NCBI GenBank assembly: GCA_028287185.1
Contig: JAQBQD010000030.1
Location: 1-40,861 of the forward strand
Direction: 5' to 3'
DNA length: 40,861 nt
DNA from: Gemmatimonadota bacterium
Lineage (GTDB): Bacteria; Gemmatimonadota; Gemmatimonadetes; Longimicrobiales; Longimicrobiaceae
Positions within the stretch are counted from its first letter, which is position 1; each line of letters starts with the position of its first letter. The notes under the pieces are model-generated. The model was not told the DNA's origin and did not search any database. It saw only the letters and a program-made list of their open reading frames with translations. Position numbers and translations under genes: made by a program. Below are positions 1-7,320 of the stretch, one piece after another.

Positions 1-170
1 CGGGCGGGGGCGAGCCAGGCGGCGGCGGGCACCGCCAGCGATGCCAGCAGCGAGGCGGCCCAGGCCCAGCGGACGGGGCGCCGGTACAGCAGCAGCGCGC
101 GCTCGGCCGCGAAGGCGCACAGCGCGGCGGCGGCGGCCACGGCGGCGCAGTACAGCATCCAGGCGGCCAT
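1..170 (-). CDS. M56-family (BlaR1-like) membrane sensor peptidase, N-terminal fragment
   Basis: Only the first 56 or so codons are in the window; the gene runs off the left edge. The visible protein starts MAAWMLYCAA, has a first hydrophobic helix (about residues 4-22), a short basic loop (YRRPVRW) and a second hydrophobic helix (about 33-53). This is the usual start of BlaR1/MecR1-type M56 peptidases, membrane proteins that cleave a BlaI-type repressor when they sense a signal. The zinc site (HExxH) lies outside the window. Its ATG overlaps the stop of the upstream blaI-like gene as ATGA, so the two are translationally coupled. The family call rests on this topology plus the neighbour; the signal sensed is unknown. 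Confidence 0.72.
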   Translation of the reverse strand, partial: MAAWMLYCAAVAAAAALCAFAAERALLLYRRPVRWAWAASLLASLAVPAAAWLAPA

Positions 171-547
171 CAGGGCTCCTCCTTCTCGTCCATGCGCGCT
201 TCCAGCAGGTCGTGCATGCGGCGCAGCTCGGCGTCGCTCAGCCCGCGGTCCGACACCAGGTGCGTCAGCAGCAGCTCGGGCGAGTCCTTGAACAGCTTGC
301 GCAGCATGCGCCGCAGCACGCTGCTGCCCGCCTCCTGCCGCGCCACCAGGGGATGGTAGCGATAGGCCTTGCCCTCCTCCTCGTGCCGCACGTAGCCCTT
401 CTCCTCCAGCGTGCGCAGCACCGTGAGCACGGTGGTGTAGGCCAGCGCGTCGGCCAGGCGCTCGCGCACCTCGGCCACCGTGGCGCCGCCCGCGTCCCAC
501 AGCACCCCCATCACGTCCAGCTCCCGCTCCGTGAACGAGATCTCCAC
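170..547 (-). CDS. blaI: BlaI/MecI/CopY-family transcriptional repressor
   Basis: A 125-residue winged-helix repressor. The body begins EISFTERELDVMGVLW and includes the recognition-helix region around YTTVLTVLRTLEEKGYV, the family hallmark, followed by a helical dimerisation half with the LRRMLRKLFKDSPELLL stretch. The frame is open further upstream to an ATG at 607. I choose the GTG at 545-547 because a perfect AAAGGAGG (553-560, minus strand) sits 5 nt before it and because family members start just before this FTxxExxVM motif. The upstream extension would also overlap the operator and promoter. It should repress its own promoter and be inactivated by the M56 protease encoded next, with which it overlaps by ATGA. 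The gene is autoregulated by position (see operators). sodC, on the other strand, is a plausible second target. Confidence 0.93.
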   Translation of the reverse strand: MEISFTERELDVMGVLWDAGGATVAEVRERLADALAYTTVLTVLRTLEEKGYVRHEEEGKAYRYHPLVARQEAGSSVLRRMLRKLFKDSPELLLTHLVSDRGLSDAELRRMHDLLEARMDEKEEP

Positions 548-552
548 CTCGG

Positions 553-560
553 CCTCCTTT
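553..560 (-). promoter_or_regulatory. Strong ribosome binding site of blaI
   Basis: AAAGGAGG on the minus strand, 5 nt before the GTG at 547. It decides the start codon in favour of the 125-residue form. Confidence 0.8.
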
Positions 561-562
561 CT

Positions 563-576
563 ACTAGAGTTGTAGT
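563..576. promoter_or_regulatory. Operator 1, ACTA-N6-TAGT dyad
   Basis: ACTAGAGTTGTAGT is an inverted repeat resembling the BlaI/MecI operator core (TACTA...TAGTA with ACA/TGT inside). It lies directly downstream of the -10 of the blaI promoter and would cover the transcription start, a classical repressing position. An identical half-site arrangement recurs at 607-620, 44 bp away centre to centre, about four helical turns. Binding by BlaI is inferred. Confidence 0.68.
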
Positions 577-578
577 TG

Positions 579-607
579 ATGCTAATCGACCGGGCCGCCG
601 CTGTCAA
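579..607 (-). promoter_or_regulatory. blaI promoter
   Basis: On the minus strand: -35 TTGACA (complement of 602-607, perfect consensus), a 17-nt spacer, and -10 TAGCAT (complement of 579-584). The start of transcription should fall near 572, inside operator 1. It is the best -35/-10 pair I found in the window. Confidence 0.72.
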
Positions 608-620
608 CTATCTTCTTAGT
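607..620. promoter_or_regulatory. Operator 2, ACTA-N6-TAGT dyad
   Basis: ACTATCTTCTTAGT repeats the half-sites and six-base gap of operator 1. It touches the -35 of the blaI promoter and lies 123 bp before the sodC start, so bound repressor could act on both divergent genes. No clear sodC promoter is visible to fix the geometry on that side. Confidence 0.6.
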
Positions 621-743
621 AGGACGTGCGGCACGATAGCTTCATGACACCCGCGCGCGCCCTGCCGCCGGCTCCCTGTGGTGCCGGCGGACAGGTGGCG
701 CGGGTGCGGAACAGGACATCCCCGAACGGCGGAGGAAGGGCTG

Positions 744-1265
744 ATGGATGCGAGAAGATGGTGGGTGGGCGCGGCGATGCTGTCGCTGGGCGGGTGCGCG
801 CTGATGGGCAGGAGCTCGGGCCCCGTGCGGGACTTCGCGCTGCGCGACGCGGGCGGGGCGGAGGTGGGAACCGTGCGGCTGCAGGGCGCCAGCCACGGCA
901 CGCGCGTGACGGTGCGCGTGCACGGCCTGACGCCGGGCATGCACGGCGTGCACCTGCACCAGACGGGCGTGTGCGAGGGGCCGGCCTTCACCTCGGCGGG
1001 GCCGCACTGGAACCCCACGGGCAAGAAGCACGGCTGGGCCAACCCCGAAGGCCACCACATGGGCGACCTGCCCAACCTGACGGTGAACGCCGACGGCACG
1101 GGGATGATGGACTTCTCGGTCGAGGCGCCCTACGCCGCCGGCCCCACCTCCGTGCTGGACGCCGACGGCAGCGCCCTGGTGGTGCACGCCTCCATGGACG
1201 ACAACAAGACGGACCCGTCCGGCAACTCCGGCGCCCGCATCGCCTGCGCCGCCATCACCGGCTGA
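744..1265 (+). CDS. sodC: Cu/Zn superoxide dismutase, lipoprotein
   Basis: A 173-residue enzyme that converts superoxide to oxygen and hydrogen peroxide in the cell envelope. The N-terminus has a lipoprotein signal with lipobox LGGC (Cys18), so it is probably membrane-anchored in the periplasm. Metal ligands follow the family order: His70 and His72 in HGVHLHQ, bridging His88 in AGPHWNP, His96 in KKHG, His105 and Asp108 in HMGDL, and His148 in VVHA. Cys77 and Cys168 should form the conserved disulfide, and Arg165 is the active-site arginine. Start chosen at 744 because GGAGGAAGG lies just before it and the lipobox then fits. It diverges from blaI across a region with two dyad operators, suggesting shared control. 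Confidence 0.95.
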   Translation: MDARRWWVGAAMLSLGGCALMGRSSGPVRDFALRDAGGAEVGTVRLQGASHGTRVTVRVHGLTPGMHGVHLHQTGVCEGPAFTSAGPHWNPTGKKHGWANPEGHHMGDLPNLTVNADGTGMMDFSVEAPYAAGPTSVLDADGSALVVHASMDDNKTDPSGNSGARIACAAITG

Positions 1266-1330
1266 CGCGTCGTCGCCGGTCGATCGAGGGCATCACCGGT
1301 CCGAGTGGTTCGGGGCGTTGAGTATCGATC

Positions 1331-1370
1331 GAAAAAGACGGGCGGGGCCCGATGCCGGACCCCGCCCGTT
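1331..1370 (-). terminator. Terminator between sodC and the DUF4349 gene
   Basis: A perfect 10-bp stem (ACGGGCGGGG at 1338-1347 with CCCCGCCCGT at 1360-1369). On the minus strand it is followed by CTTTTTC, so it is a good terminator for the leftward DUF4349 gene. It also lies 72 nt after sodC and may stop that transcript too. Confidence 0.75.
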
Positions 1371-1398
1371 CGCCTTGCATCCACCGTTGGACGTCGCG

Positions 1399-2433
1399 CT
1401 ACTCTTCGACGCGCGGCGTGTCGACGGGTTCCGGGACCTCCACGGGCCCGGCGCGCGCGGCGGCGCGGGTGCGGGGCGCGATGGGGGTGCGGGCGGGCGC
1501 GGCCGGGCGGCGGCGTAGCAGCAGGCGCAGGATCCAGCCGGCCAGCGCGAGCAGCAGGCACAGCGGGACGAGGAAGCCGAGCGCGGAGATGAAGCCGGCC
1601 GTGAAGCCCACGAAGTTGCGCCACGCGCGCACGAACGCGTCGCCGATCACGCTGGCGCCCGGGTACTCGCCGACGACGGGGCGCGGCTCGTGGATCTGCA
1701 CGGTGAGCGTGCTCATCGCCACCCGCGCCGTCAGGTAGCGCAGGCGGCCCTGGTAGCGCTCGATGCTCTCGCGCACGCTGGCCAGCTCGTGCTCCACCTG
1801 CACCACCTCTTCCAGCTTGCCCGTGCGGTTCGCAAGGAGCTGCAGCAGGCGCTCCTCCAGGTGGCGGGCGTTGGCCATGCGCGCCTGCACGTCCACGAAC
1901 TCCTCGCCCACGTCCTGCGCCTGCACGTTCACCGATTCCACCCGGCCGATGGGGTTCAGCCCCTTGAGCGCCTGGTTCCATCGCTCCGAGGGGATCTTCA
2001 GCTCCAGCGACGCCTCGCGCGTCTGTTCGCGGCCGCTCTGCATGGAGCTGTTGGTGACGTAGCCTCCCACTCGTCCCGCCAGCGCCGTCACCTTCTCCAT
2101 CGCCGCCTCCAGCGAGTCCTCCGGCACCCCCACGGAGGCGGTGCCCGTGCGCATCAGCATCGTTTCGTGCGCGGGGGCCTGCGGCTGCGGCTGCGAGCCG
2201 GCGGGCGAACCGGGCGCGGCGACGATCGACACCGTGTCCGCCGTCGCGTTCCCCTCCGCGCCGGCGACGATGGCGTCGGACGAGAGGGTGGCGGCGGGCT
2301 CCGCGCCGGGGCGTCCAGGTGCGGCGCGTGCCACGGTGGCGGCGTCGCCGGTCACGCCGTCCTGGTCCTTCCGTCCGCAGCCACCGGCGGCGAGGGCCAG
2401 CGGCAGCACGAGGAAGAGGTGGAGGGTCTTCAT
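1399..2433 (-). CDS. DUF4349 domain lipoprotein
   Basis: A 344-residue envelope protein. It begins with a lipoprotein signal (lipobox AGGC, Cys19), then a low-complexity Ala/Pro/Gly linker to about residue 95. The DUF4349 region follows, with an amphipathic helical segment around GYVTNSSMQSGREQ and a long charged coiled-coil stretch (roughly 175-235: ARHLEERLLQLL, VVQVEHELASVRESIERYQ). Near the C-terminus a long hydrophobic segment (FISALGFLVPLCLLLALAGW) is followed by a basic Arg-rich tail. The family is common as a conserved lipoprotein and its biochemical role is not established. Start at 2433 is set by GGAG 5 nt upstream and by the signal peptide; the frame is open further upstream without such support. 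Confidence 0.85.
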   Translation of the reverse strand: MKTLHLFLVLPLALAAGGCGRKDQDGVTGDAATVARAAPGRPGAEPAATLSSDAIVAGAEGNATADTVSIVAAPGSPAGSQPQPQAPAHETMLMRTGTASVGVPEDSLEAAMEKVTALAGRVGGYVTNSSMQSGREQTREASLELKIPSERWNQALKGLNPIGRVESVNVQAQDVGEEFVDVQARMANARHLEERLLQLLANRTGKLEEVVQVEHELASVRESIERYQGRLRYLTARVAMSTLTVQIHEPRPVVGEYPGASVIGDAFVRAWRNFVGFTAGFISALGFLVPLCLLLALAGWILRLLLRRRPAAPARTPIAPRTRAAARAGPVEVPEPVDTPRVEE

Positions 2434-2916
2434 GGTCGCTCCGGATCGGCAAAGGGTGGGTGCCGGGAAGGATCGCTGTGGCAGCACGGCGGCGGATCGA
2501 CGCGCGTCACGCACCTCCCGCCGGAGGTGTGGAAGGCATTTGCGGGACCGGTCCGGCCCCCCTCGTCGCATCCTCCGTAAGCCGATGGGAGTGCAGGTGA
2601 TGCGGCAAGTCGGACGGGGGGCGGAGGCCGCGCCGGCCCGGGTCCGCTCGTTCTCTGAACGTCCCGCCGCCGTTCAGTGAACGCGTCCGCGGCGCCCCAC
2701 GCGGATCACCGTCGGCATCGCGATGGATCTCGCCGACCGATCGAGTGGACGGGGGGAGGGCGACCCGAATCCATCGATCGATCCGAGTCCACAAGCCCTC
2801 ATGACCAAAGCAACGCCGGGCCGCGCAGAGGGAATGCGCGGCCCGGCTGTTCTCGGTCTCCTCTGTTGATCCACCCCTCCTTCGTGGATGCGTCGACCGA
2901 TGCGATGCGCGAGGAA
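2434..2916. other. Intergenic region between two leftward genes
   Basis: About 480 bases with no convincing gene. It holds the hairpin at 2815-2847 near its right end and otherwise only high-GC sequence with short GATCGAT-like tracts. No clear promoter for the DUF4349 gene was recognised. Confidence 0.5.
2815..2847 (-). terminator. Hairpin terminator after the erythromycin esterase gene
   Basis: A perfect 13-bp stem (GCCGGGCCGCGCA with its complement, 7-nt loop). On the minus strand it is followed by GTTGCTTTGG, a weak T-rich tail. It lies about 70 nt downstream of the leftward gene ending at 2917. Confidence 0.65.
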
Positions 2917-4221
2917 CTACATCCCGCTGGGGAAGGTCTCCGGCGGCTCCGCGTCGGGGTGCGGCTCCATGTGCAGCGGCTGCACGGCGCGCGAGCGGTC
3001 GATATGCAGGAGCGCGTCGTAGCGGTAGGGCAGCACGCTGGGCACGTAGTTGCCGTAGCGCTCGTTCTCGGGGTTGTAGACCACGCCGATGGCGCGGTGG
3101 CCGCGGGGCTCCAGGGCGCCGGGCACCTCGTCCAGGTCGTCCGTGAAGATCAGCTTGTCGCCGGACCCGGCGGCGTGGAGCAGCGCTTCCCAGCTTCCCT
3201 CGCGGGCGGGGGGCACGGGCACGCGGCGCATGGGCGCGCCCCACTCGGCGCCCGCGATCACCGATCCCTCGTACGACGAGAAGCCCACGATCACCGCCTC
3301 GTCGCCCCACCTCTGGCGGGCGAGCTGGCCCACGTTCACCATCCCCACGCGCGCCATGTCCGTGGCCCGCGCGTCGCCGACGTGGGTGTTGTGCTCCCAG
3401 ACGATGGCCTTCGCGTCGGGGCCGTGGTGGTCCAGCAGGCGCTCCAGCGTCTCCACCATGTGCGTGTCGCGTACGTTCCACGACGCCGACCCGCCGCGCA
3501 CCATCGCGCGGTAGTAGCGCTCGGCGTTGCGGGCCACCAGGGCGTTCTGCTCGGCGTTGAAGAAGGCCTCGGGGTCCCCGTCGGCCAGCTCGCCGGTGAG
3601 CCCCTGAAGCTCCACCAGCATGCGCACCGCCTCGTCCTCGCAGGTGGTGGGCACCAGCATGGTGGCCATCGCGTAGTCCTGCACGTCGCTCTCGTACGGG
3701 TCGAAGCAGCCGTACGCCCGCCGCGCCCGCGCCGCCGCCGGCGGGTCCGCGTCCTCCAGGTAGCCGATCACGGCGGACATCGAGTCGAAGAGCGAGTACA
3801 CGTCCAGCCCGTAGAAGCCGGCGCGGCGCTCCGGCGCCTGGTCGCTGTTCCAGCCCCGCATCCACTCGCCCAGCGCCGCCACCTCCTCGTTGGCCCACAT
3901 CCACGTGGGCCAGCGCTCGAAGGCGTGCAGCACCTGGCGCGCGCCGCCCTCCGCGTCCGCCCATCCCTTCACCCAGCGGTTCAGGCGGTAGCAGTCGGGC
4001 CAGTCGCCCTCGACGGCGATGAAGCCGAAGCCGTGCTCCGCGACCAGGCGCGCGCTGATTCGGTGGCGCCAGGTGTAGAACTCGGACGTGCCGTGCGACG
4101 CCTCGCCCAGCAGCACCACGCGCGCGCCGGCGATGCGCTCCAGCAGCGGGTCCAGGTCCGCGTCGCTCGCCAGCGGCCGCGCCGCCTGGCCGATGGCGCG
4201 GATGATGTCGCTCGCAGCCAT
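2917..4221 (-). CDS. Erythromycin esterase family protein
   Basis: A 434-residue cytoplasmic hydrolase of the erythromycin esterase superfamily (EreA/EreB and many uncharacterised relatives). Near the N-terminus LLGEASHGTSEFYTWRHR carries the conserved Glu-His pair of the active site. It is followed by FIAVEGDWPDCYRLNRW, and the middle has VWEHNTHVGDAR with further conserved His residues. Length matches the family. Start at 4221 is supported by GGAGGGAGGAGG just upstream. It lies 58 nt after the GH13 glucosidase gene, probably in one operon. EreA-type members open macrolide lactones, but most chromosomal homologues have no known substrate, so resistance should not be assumed. Confidence 0.88.
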   Translation of the reverse strand: MAASDIIRAIGQAARPLASDADLDPLLERIAGARVVLLGEASHGTSEFYTWRHRISARLVAEHGFGFIAVEGDWPDCYRLNRWVKGWADAEGGARQVLHAFERWPTWMWANEEVAALGEWMRGWNSDQAPERRAGFYGLDVYSLFDSMSAVIGYLEDADPPAAARARRAYGCFDPYESDVQDYAMATMLVPTTCEDEAVRMLVELQGLTGELADGDPEAFFNAEQNALVARNAERYYRAMVRGGSASWNVRDTHMVETLERLLDHHGPDAKAIVWEHNTHVGDARATDMARVGMVNVGQLARQRWGDEAVIVGFSSYEGSVIAGAEWGAPMRRVPVPPAREGSWEALLHAAGSGDKLIFTDDLDEVPGALEPRGHRAIGVVYNPENERYGNYVPSVLPYRYDALLHIDRSRAVQPLHMEPHPDAEPPETFPSGM

Positions 4222-4279
4222 TCGCCTCCTCCCTCCGGTCCGGGGACCATCCCCCGAACCCCACCGCATTTCGCAGGTT

Positions 4280-5881
4280 CTACGCCCGCAGGCGAACAAC
4301 CACCGCCTCGTCGCCGCGCAGCTCCAGCCGCCCCTGCACCGCCCGCCCCTCGCCGTCCGCATGCGTCCCCATCACCACCTCGCCTCCCCCGACCGAATCG
4401 AGCGAAAGCGAAGCCTCGTCCGGGGAAAGGTTGAGCGCCACCAGGAAGCGCGCGTCCCCTGACTCGCGGGCGTACGCCAGCACGCCGCCCTCCGCCTCCA
4501 CCGGAGCCCACGCGCCGCCGTGAAGCGCCGGCTCCGTGCGCCGCAGCGCGATCAGCCGCCGGTGCAGCGTGAGGATCGACGCGGGATCGTCCCGCTGCGC
4601 CTCGACGTTCACCGTGCGCCAGTCGTCCGCGATGGGAAGCCAGGGCTCGCCCGTGGTGAAGCCGGCGCCGGGGCCCGCATCCCACTGCATGGGCGTGCGC
4701 TCGGGGTCGCGGCCCAGGCCCATGCCGGGCAGGTTGATGCCCCACGGGTCGCGCTCTCGGCCGGGCGGGATGGGCACGTCGCGCATCCCGATCTCGTCGC
4801 CGTAGTAGATGGTCGGTGTGCCGCGCAGGGTGAGCAACAGCACCGCGGCGACGCGCGCCTGCGCCGGGCCCACGCGGGTGGCGACGCGGGCGCGGTCGTG
4901 GTTGCCCAGCACCCAGTTGGGCCACGCGCCCGCCGGCAGCAGCCCCTCGTAGCGCCGCACCGCCGCGTCAATGGCGCGCGCGTCCCACGGCAGGCGGATG
5001 AGCTGGAAGTTGTACGGAAAGTCGCACCCGTCGCCGGCCGTGCCGTAGTAGGGCATCAGCCGCTCCACGGCGTTGTAGATCTCGCCGATCAGCACCCGGT
5101 CGCCGCCGTACGACTTCACCAGGCGGCGCATCCCGCGGACATGGTCCTGCACCTCCGGGCGGTCGCCGGAGTGCACGCGCAGCAGCCGGTCGTACGGATC
5201 GGCCCCGTCGACGTAGGCCGGGTTGGGCGGGTTGTCGCGCAGCATCTCGTCCTTCACCAGGTTCTGCACGGCGTCCACGCGAAAGCCGTCCACGCCGCGG
5301 TCCAGCCAGAAGCGCATCACGTCGTGGATGGCCGCCTCCACGGCCCGGTTGCGCCAGTTCAGGTCCGGCTGCTCGCGCAGGTAGGTGTGCAGGTAGAGCT
5401 GCTCCGTCGCCGGCTCCCACTGCCAAACGCTGCCCCCGAACGCGCTCACCCAGTTGTTGGGCGGCCCACCGTCGGGCGCGGGGTCGCGCCAGATGTACCA
5501 GTCGCGGCGCGGGTCGCTCCGCGAGCGGCGCGCCTCGGCGAACCACGGGTGCCGGTCGGACGTGTGGTTGGGGATCAGGTCCAGCACCACGCGCAGCCCC
5601 AGCGCGTGCGCCCGCGCCAGCAGCGCGTCGAAGTCCGCCAGCGTGCCGAAGCGCGGGTCCACGCCGCGGTGGTCCGTCACGTCATACCCGAAGTCCGCCA
5701 TCGGCGACGGGTAGAACGGCGAGATCCACACCGCGTCCACGCCCAGCCGGCGCAGGTGCTCCAGCCGCGCCGTGATCCCGGGAAGGTCCCCCACGCCGTC
5801 CCCGTCCGAGTCCTGGAACGACCGCGGATACACCTGGTAGACGATCCCCTTCTGCCACCACGCCAACTCGCTCGCCGCCAC
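4280..5881 (-). CDS. GH13 alpha-glucosidase / oligo-1,6-glucosidase
   Basis: A 533-residue family 13 glycoside hydrolase, most like cytoplasmic alpha-glucosidases acting on short alpha-glucans. It shows the (beta/alpha)8 signatures in order: the Ca-loop-like DSDGDGVGDLPGI (24-36), DLIPNHTS (101-108), nucleophile Asp203 in GFRVDAVQ, acid/base Glu267 in LIGEIYN, and transition-state Asp329 in LGNHDR. QPDLNWRN and GTPTIYYGDEIGM are typical of the glucosidase rather than the amylase branch. There is no signal peptide. The C-terminal beta domain is complete. The start is a GTG at 5879-5881 with AGGAGG three bases upstream, slightly tight. It is first in a probable operon with the downstream esterase-family gene. 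Exact bond specificity (alpha-1,4 or alpha-1,6) cannot be decided by eye. Confidence 0.93.
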   Translation of the reverse strand: MAASELAWWQKGIVYQVYPRSFQDSDGDGVGDLPGITARLEHLRRLGVDAVWISPFYPSPMADFGYDVTDHRGVDPRFGTLADFDALLARAHALGLRVVLDLIPNHTSDRHPWFAEARRSRSDPRRDWYIWRDPAPDGGPPNNWVSAFGGSVWQWEPATEQLYLHTYLREQPDLNWRNRAVEAAIHDVMRFWLDRGVDGFRVDAVQNLVKDEMLRDNPPNPAYVDGADPYDRLLRVHSGDRPEVQDHVRGMRRLVKSYGGDRVLIGEIYNAVERLMPYYGTAGDGCDFPYNFQLIRLPWDARAIDAAVRRYEGLLPAGAWPNWVLGNHDRARVATRVGPAQARVAAVLLLTLRGTPTIYYGDEIGMRDVPIPPGRERDPWGINLPGMGLGRDPERTPMQWDAGPGAGFTTGEPWLPIADDWRTVNVEAQRDDPASILTLHRRLIALRRTEPALHGGAWAPVEAEGGVLAYARESGDARFLVALNLSPDEASLSLDSVGGGEVVMGTHADGEGRAVQGRLELRGDEAVVVRLRA

Positions 5882-6060
5882 GTGCCTCCTTCGCCCGTGA
5901 TCCTTCCTCCGTCCGAATCTTGTATCGGCGGATCGGCTGGGGATGGACGCATGCGGCGTTCCGGATGCGTGGCCGGGCTTGTCGGGCCTCGGACCGGGGA
6001 TCGGGAGGGAATACGGGGCGGATCGGGACGCGCGGTGGACGCGTGGCGCGGAAACGAAGA

Positions 6061-6090
6061 ACTCCGCTGCCCGGGGGAAAGCGGCGGAGT
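6061..6090 (-). terminator. Weak hairpin downstream of the 6168 gene
   Basis: ACTCCGC and GCGGAGT (7 bp) enclose a 16-nt loop. On the minus strand the stem is followed by TCTTCGTTTCC. This is a possible terminator for the small membrane protein gene. Confidence 0.35.
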
Positions 6091-6167
6091 CCGCGGATGC
6101 GCGGGGTGGACGCGGTGCGCGGGAATCGGGATTCCGGGATTCTGCCCGCCACCGCGAACGCCTGTGC

Positions 6168-6548
6168 CTACGCCTGCTCGGCCGGAGGCGGCGGAAGGCG
6201 CAGGGGACGGACGGGTGCCAGCCAGAGAAGCGCGGCGGCCGCGAAGGCCTCGCGGCCCCACCCGGCGGCCAGCGGCACCAGCAGCAGCGCGACCCACGCC
6301 AGCGTGCCGGCGGCCGCGTGGCGCCGGATGCGGCGCACGGTGCGCACGTGCTGCCGGCGCTCGGACAGCGAGGTCAGGTCGCCGCGGCGGGCGCTGACCT
6401 CGATCAGGCCGGACAGCGCCGTCGCCTCGGCCACCGCCATCCCCAGGCGCGCCAGGGAACGCAGCAGCCGGAAGCCGAGCGCGGCGGCGCCGGCCACGGC
6501 AAGCAGGCTCAGCAGGGACCCTGCGGCGGGGGCGAGGGAGGCGTTCAC
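6168..6548 (-). CDS. Small membrane protein of unknown function
   Basis: I do not recognise the family. The protein (126 residues from the GTG at 6548) has an N-terminal hydrophobic helix (about 9-30), a charged middle with RRQHVRTVRRIRRH, and a C-terminal hydrophobic stretch (LAWVALLLVPLAAG onward) that could be one or two helices, ending PPPPAEQA. The frame is open upstream to 6683, but the extra residues are Arg-rich and unlike a real N-terminus, so I use the start just before the first helix. No good ribosome binding site supports either choice. That the gene is real is likely from its topology; the start is uncertain. Confidence 0.55.
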   Translation of the reverse strand: MNASLAPAAGSLLSLLAVAGAAALGFRLLRSLARLGMAVAEATALSGLIEVSARRGDLTSLSERRQHVRTVRRIRRHAAAGTLAWVALLLVPLAAGWGREAFAAAALLWLAPVRPLRLPPPPAEQA

Positions 6549-6829
6549 CGGCGAATCTTCGCGGTCGGCCGCGCCGTCCGCAACCCGGGCATGGGACACC
6601 GGGAACGGAACGCCGCGCCGGACTTCCCGGGAGGCGAGCAGGAATGACGCACGGCGGTCGATGGAAACGAACGAGGGCCCCACGTGCCGTGCGGCTCTCC
6701 CCGTCCCGTCGAACGCCGGTCATCCCCCGCGACGTTTCGTTGGAACGCCGGTGACTCCCCGGAAGACCTGGCGATGCCCCCTGCGCCGCGGCGTCGGACC
6801 GGTCGCGGCCCGCTTCGAAGCGGCGGCGA

Positions 6830-7318
6830 TCAGGCGATGAAGCGCGACCGCACCTCGGGCGATGGGATGGGGCAGGCGTCGTGGCGGCCGAACCAGCGGT
6901 AGCGGTTGCGCGCGACCCAGGCGTAGACGCCGTCCGCGAGGCCCGAGGGCACCACGGCGCCGGCCGCGGCCAGGCGCCACGGCATGCCCAGGCCGCGGGC
7001 GATCTCCAGCACGGCGCGCGACTTCACGTATCCCCGGCCGTCCTTCACCAGCACCACCGTGTCCAGCGCGTCCTCCGGCAGCCCCATGCCGCGCAGCCGC
7101 TCGCGCCCGAAGTCCGACTGCAGCGCGGCGAAGCGGTAGCGGGCGGCGCGGTCGTGCTTCACCGTGAACCCCACCATCCCGTTACACAGCCCGCAGACGC
7201 CGTCGTACAGCACCACGGGCGGCGCGCCGGGATCGCCAGGTCTGGCGGCGGCGGGCGGGGATGCAGCGGGGTGGGCGGCGTCCGTCGTCTCGGCCGGATC
7301 GGTCCCTTGCGTCGTCAT
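6830..7318 (-). CDS. DCC family (DUF393) thiol-disulfide oxidoreductase-like protein
   Basis: A 162-residue protein. After a Pro/Ala-rich N-terminal 33 residues it has VVLYDGVCGLCNGMVGF, the DxxCxxC motif that names the family (Asp39, Cys42, Cys45). The downstream LQSDFGRERLRGMGL and the conserved VVLVKDGRGYVKSRAVLEI segments also fit. The family resembles thioredoxin-fold redox proteins, but the reaction is not established. The ATG at 7318 lies 2 nt beyond the stop of the AI-2E permease gene, so the two are co-transcribed and probably coupled in translation. It ends WFGRHDACPIPSPEVRSRF, a usual family terminus. Confidence 0.9.
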   Translation of the reverse strand: MTTQGTDPAETTDAAHPAASPPAAARPGDPGAPPVVLYDGVCGLCNGMVGFTVKHDRAARYRFAALQSDFGRERLRGMGLPEDALDTVVLVKDGRGYVKSRAVLEIARGLGMPWRLAAAGAVVPSGLADGVYAWVARNRYRWFGRHDACPIPSPEVRSRFIA

Positions 7319-7320
7319 CG

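Noticed and set aside
2917..4221. Macrolide resistance gene ereA
   Set aside because: Only superfamily membership is visible; chromosomal homologues of unknown substrate are common and no mobile context is present.
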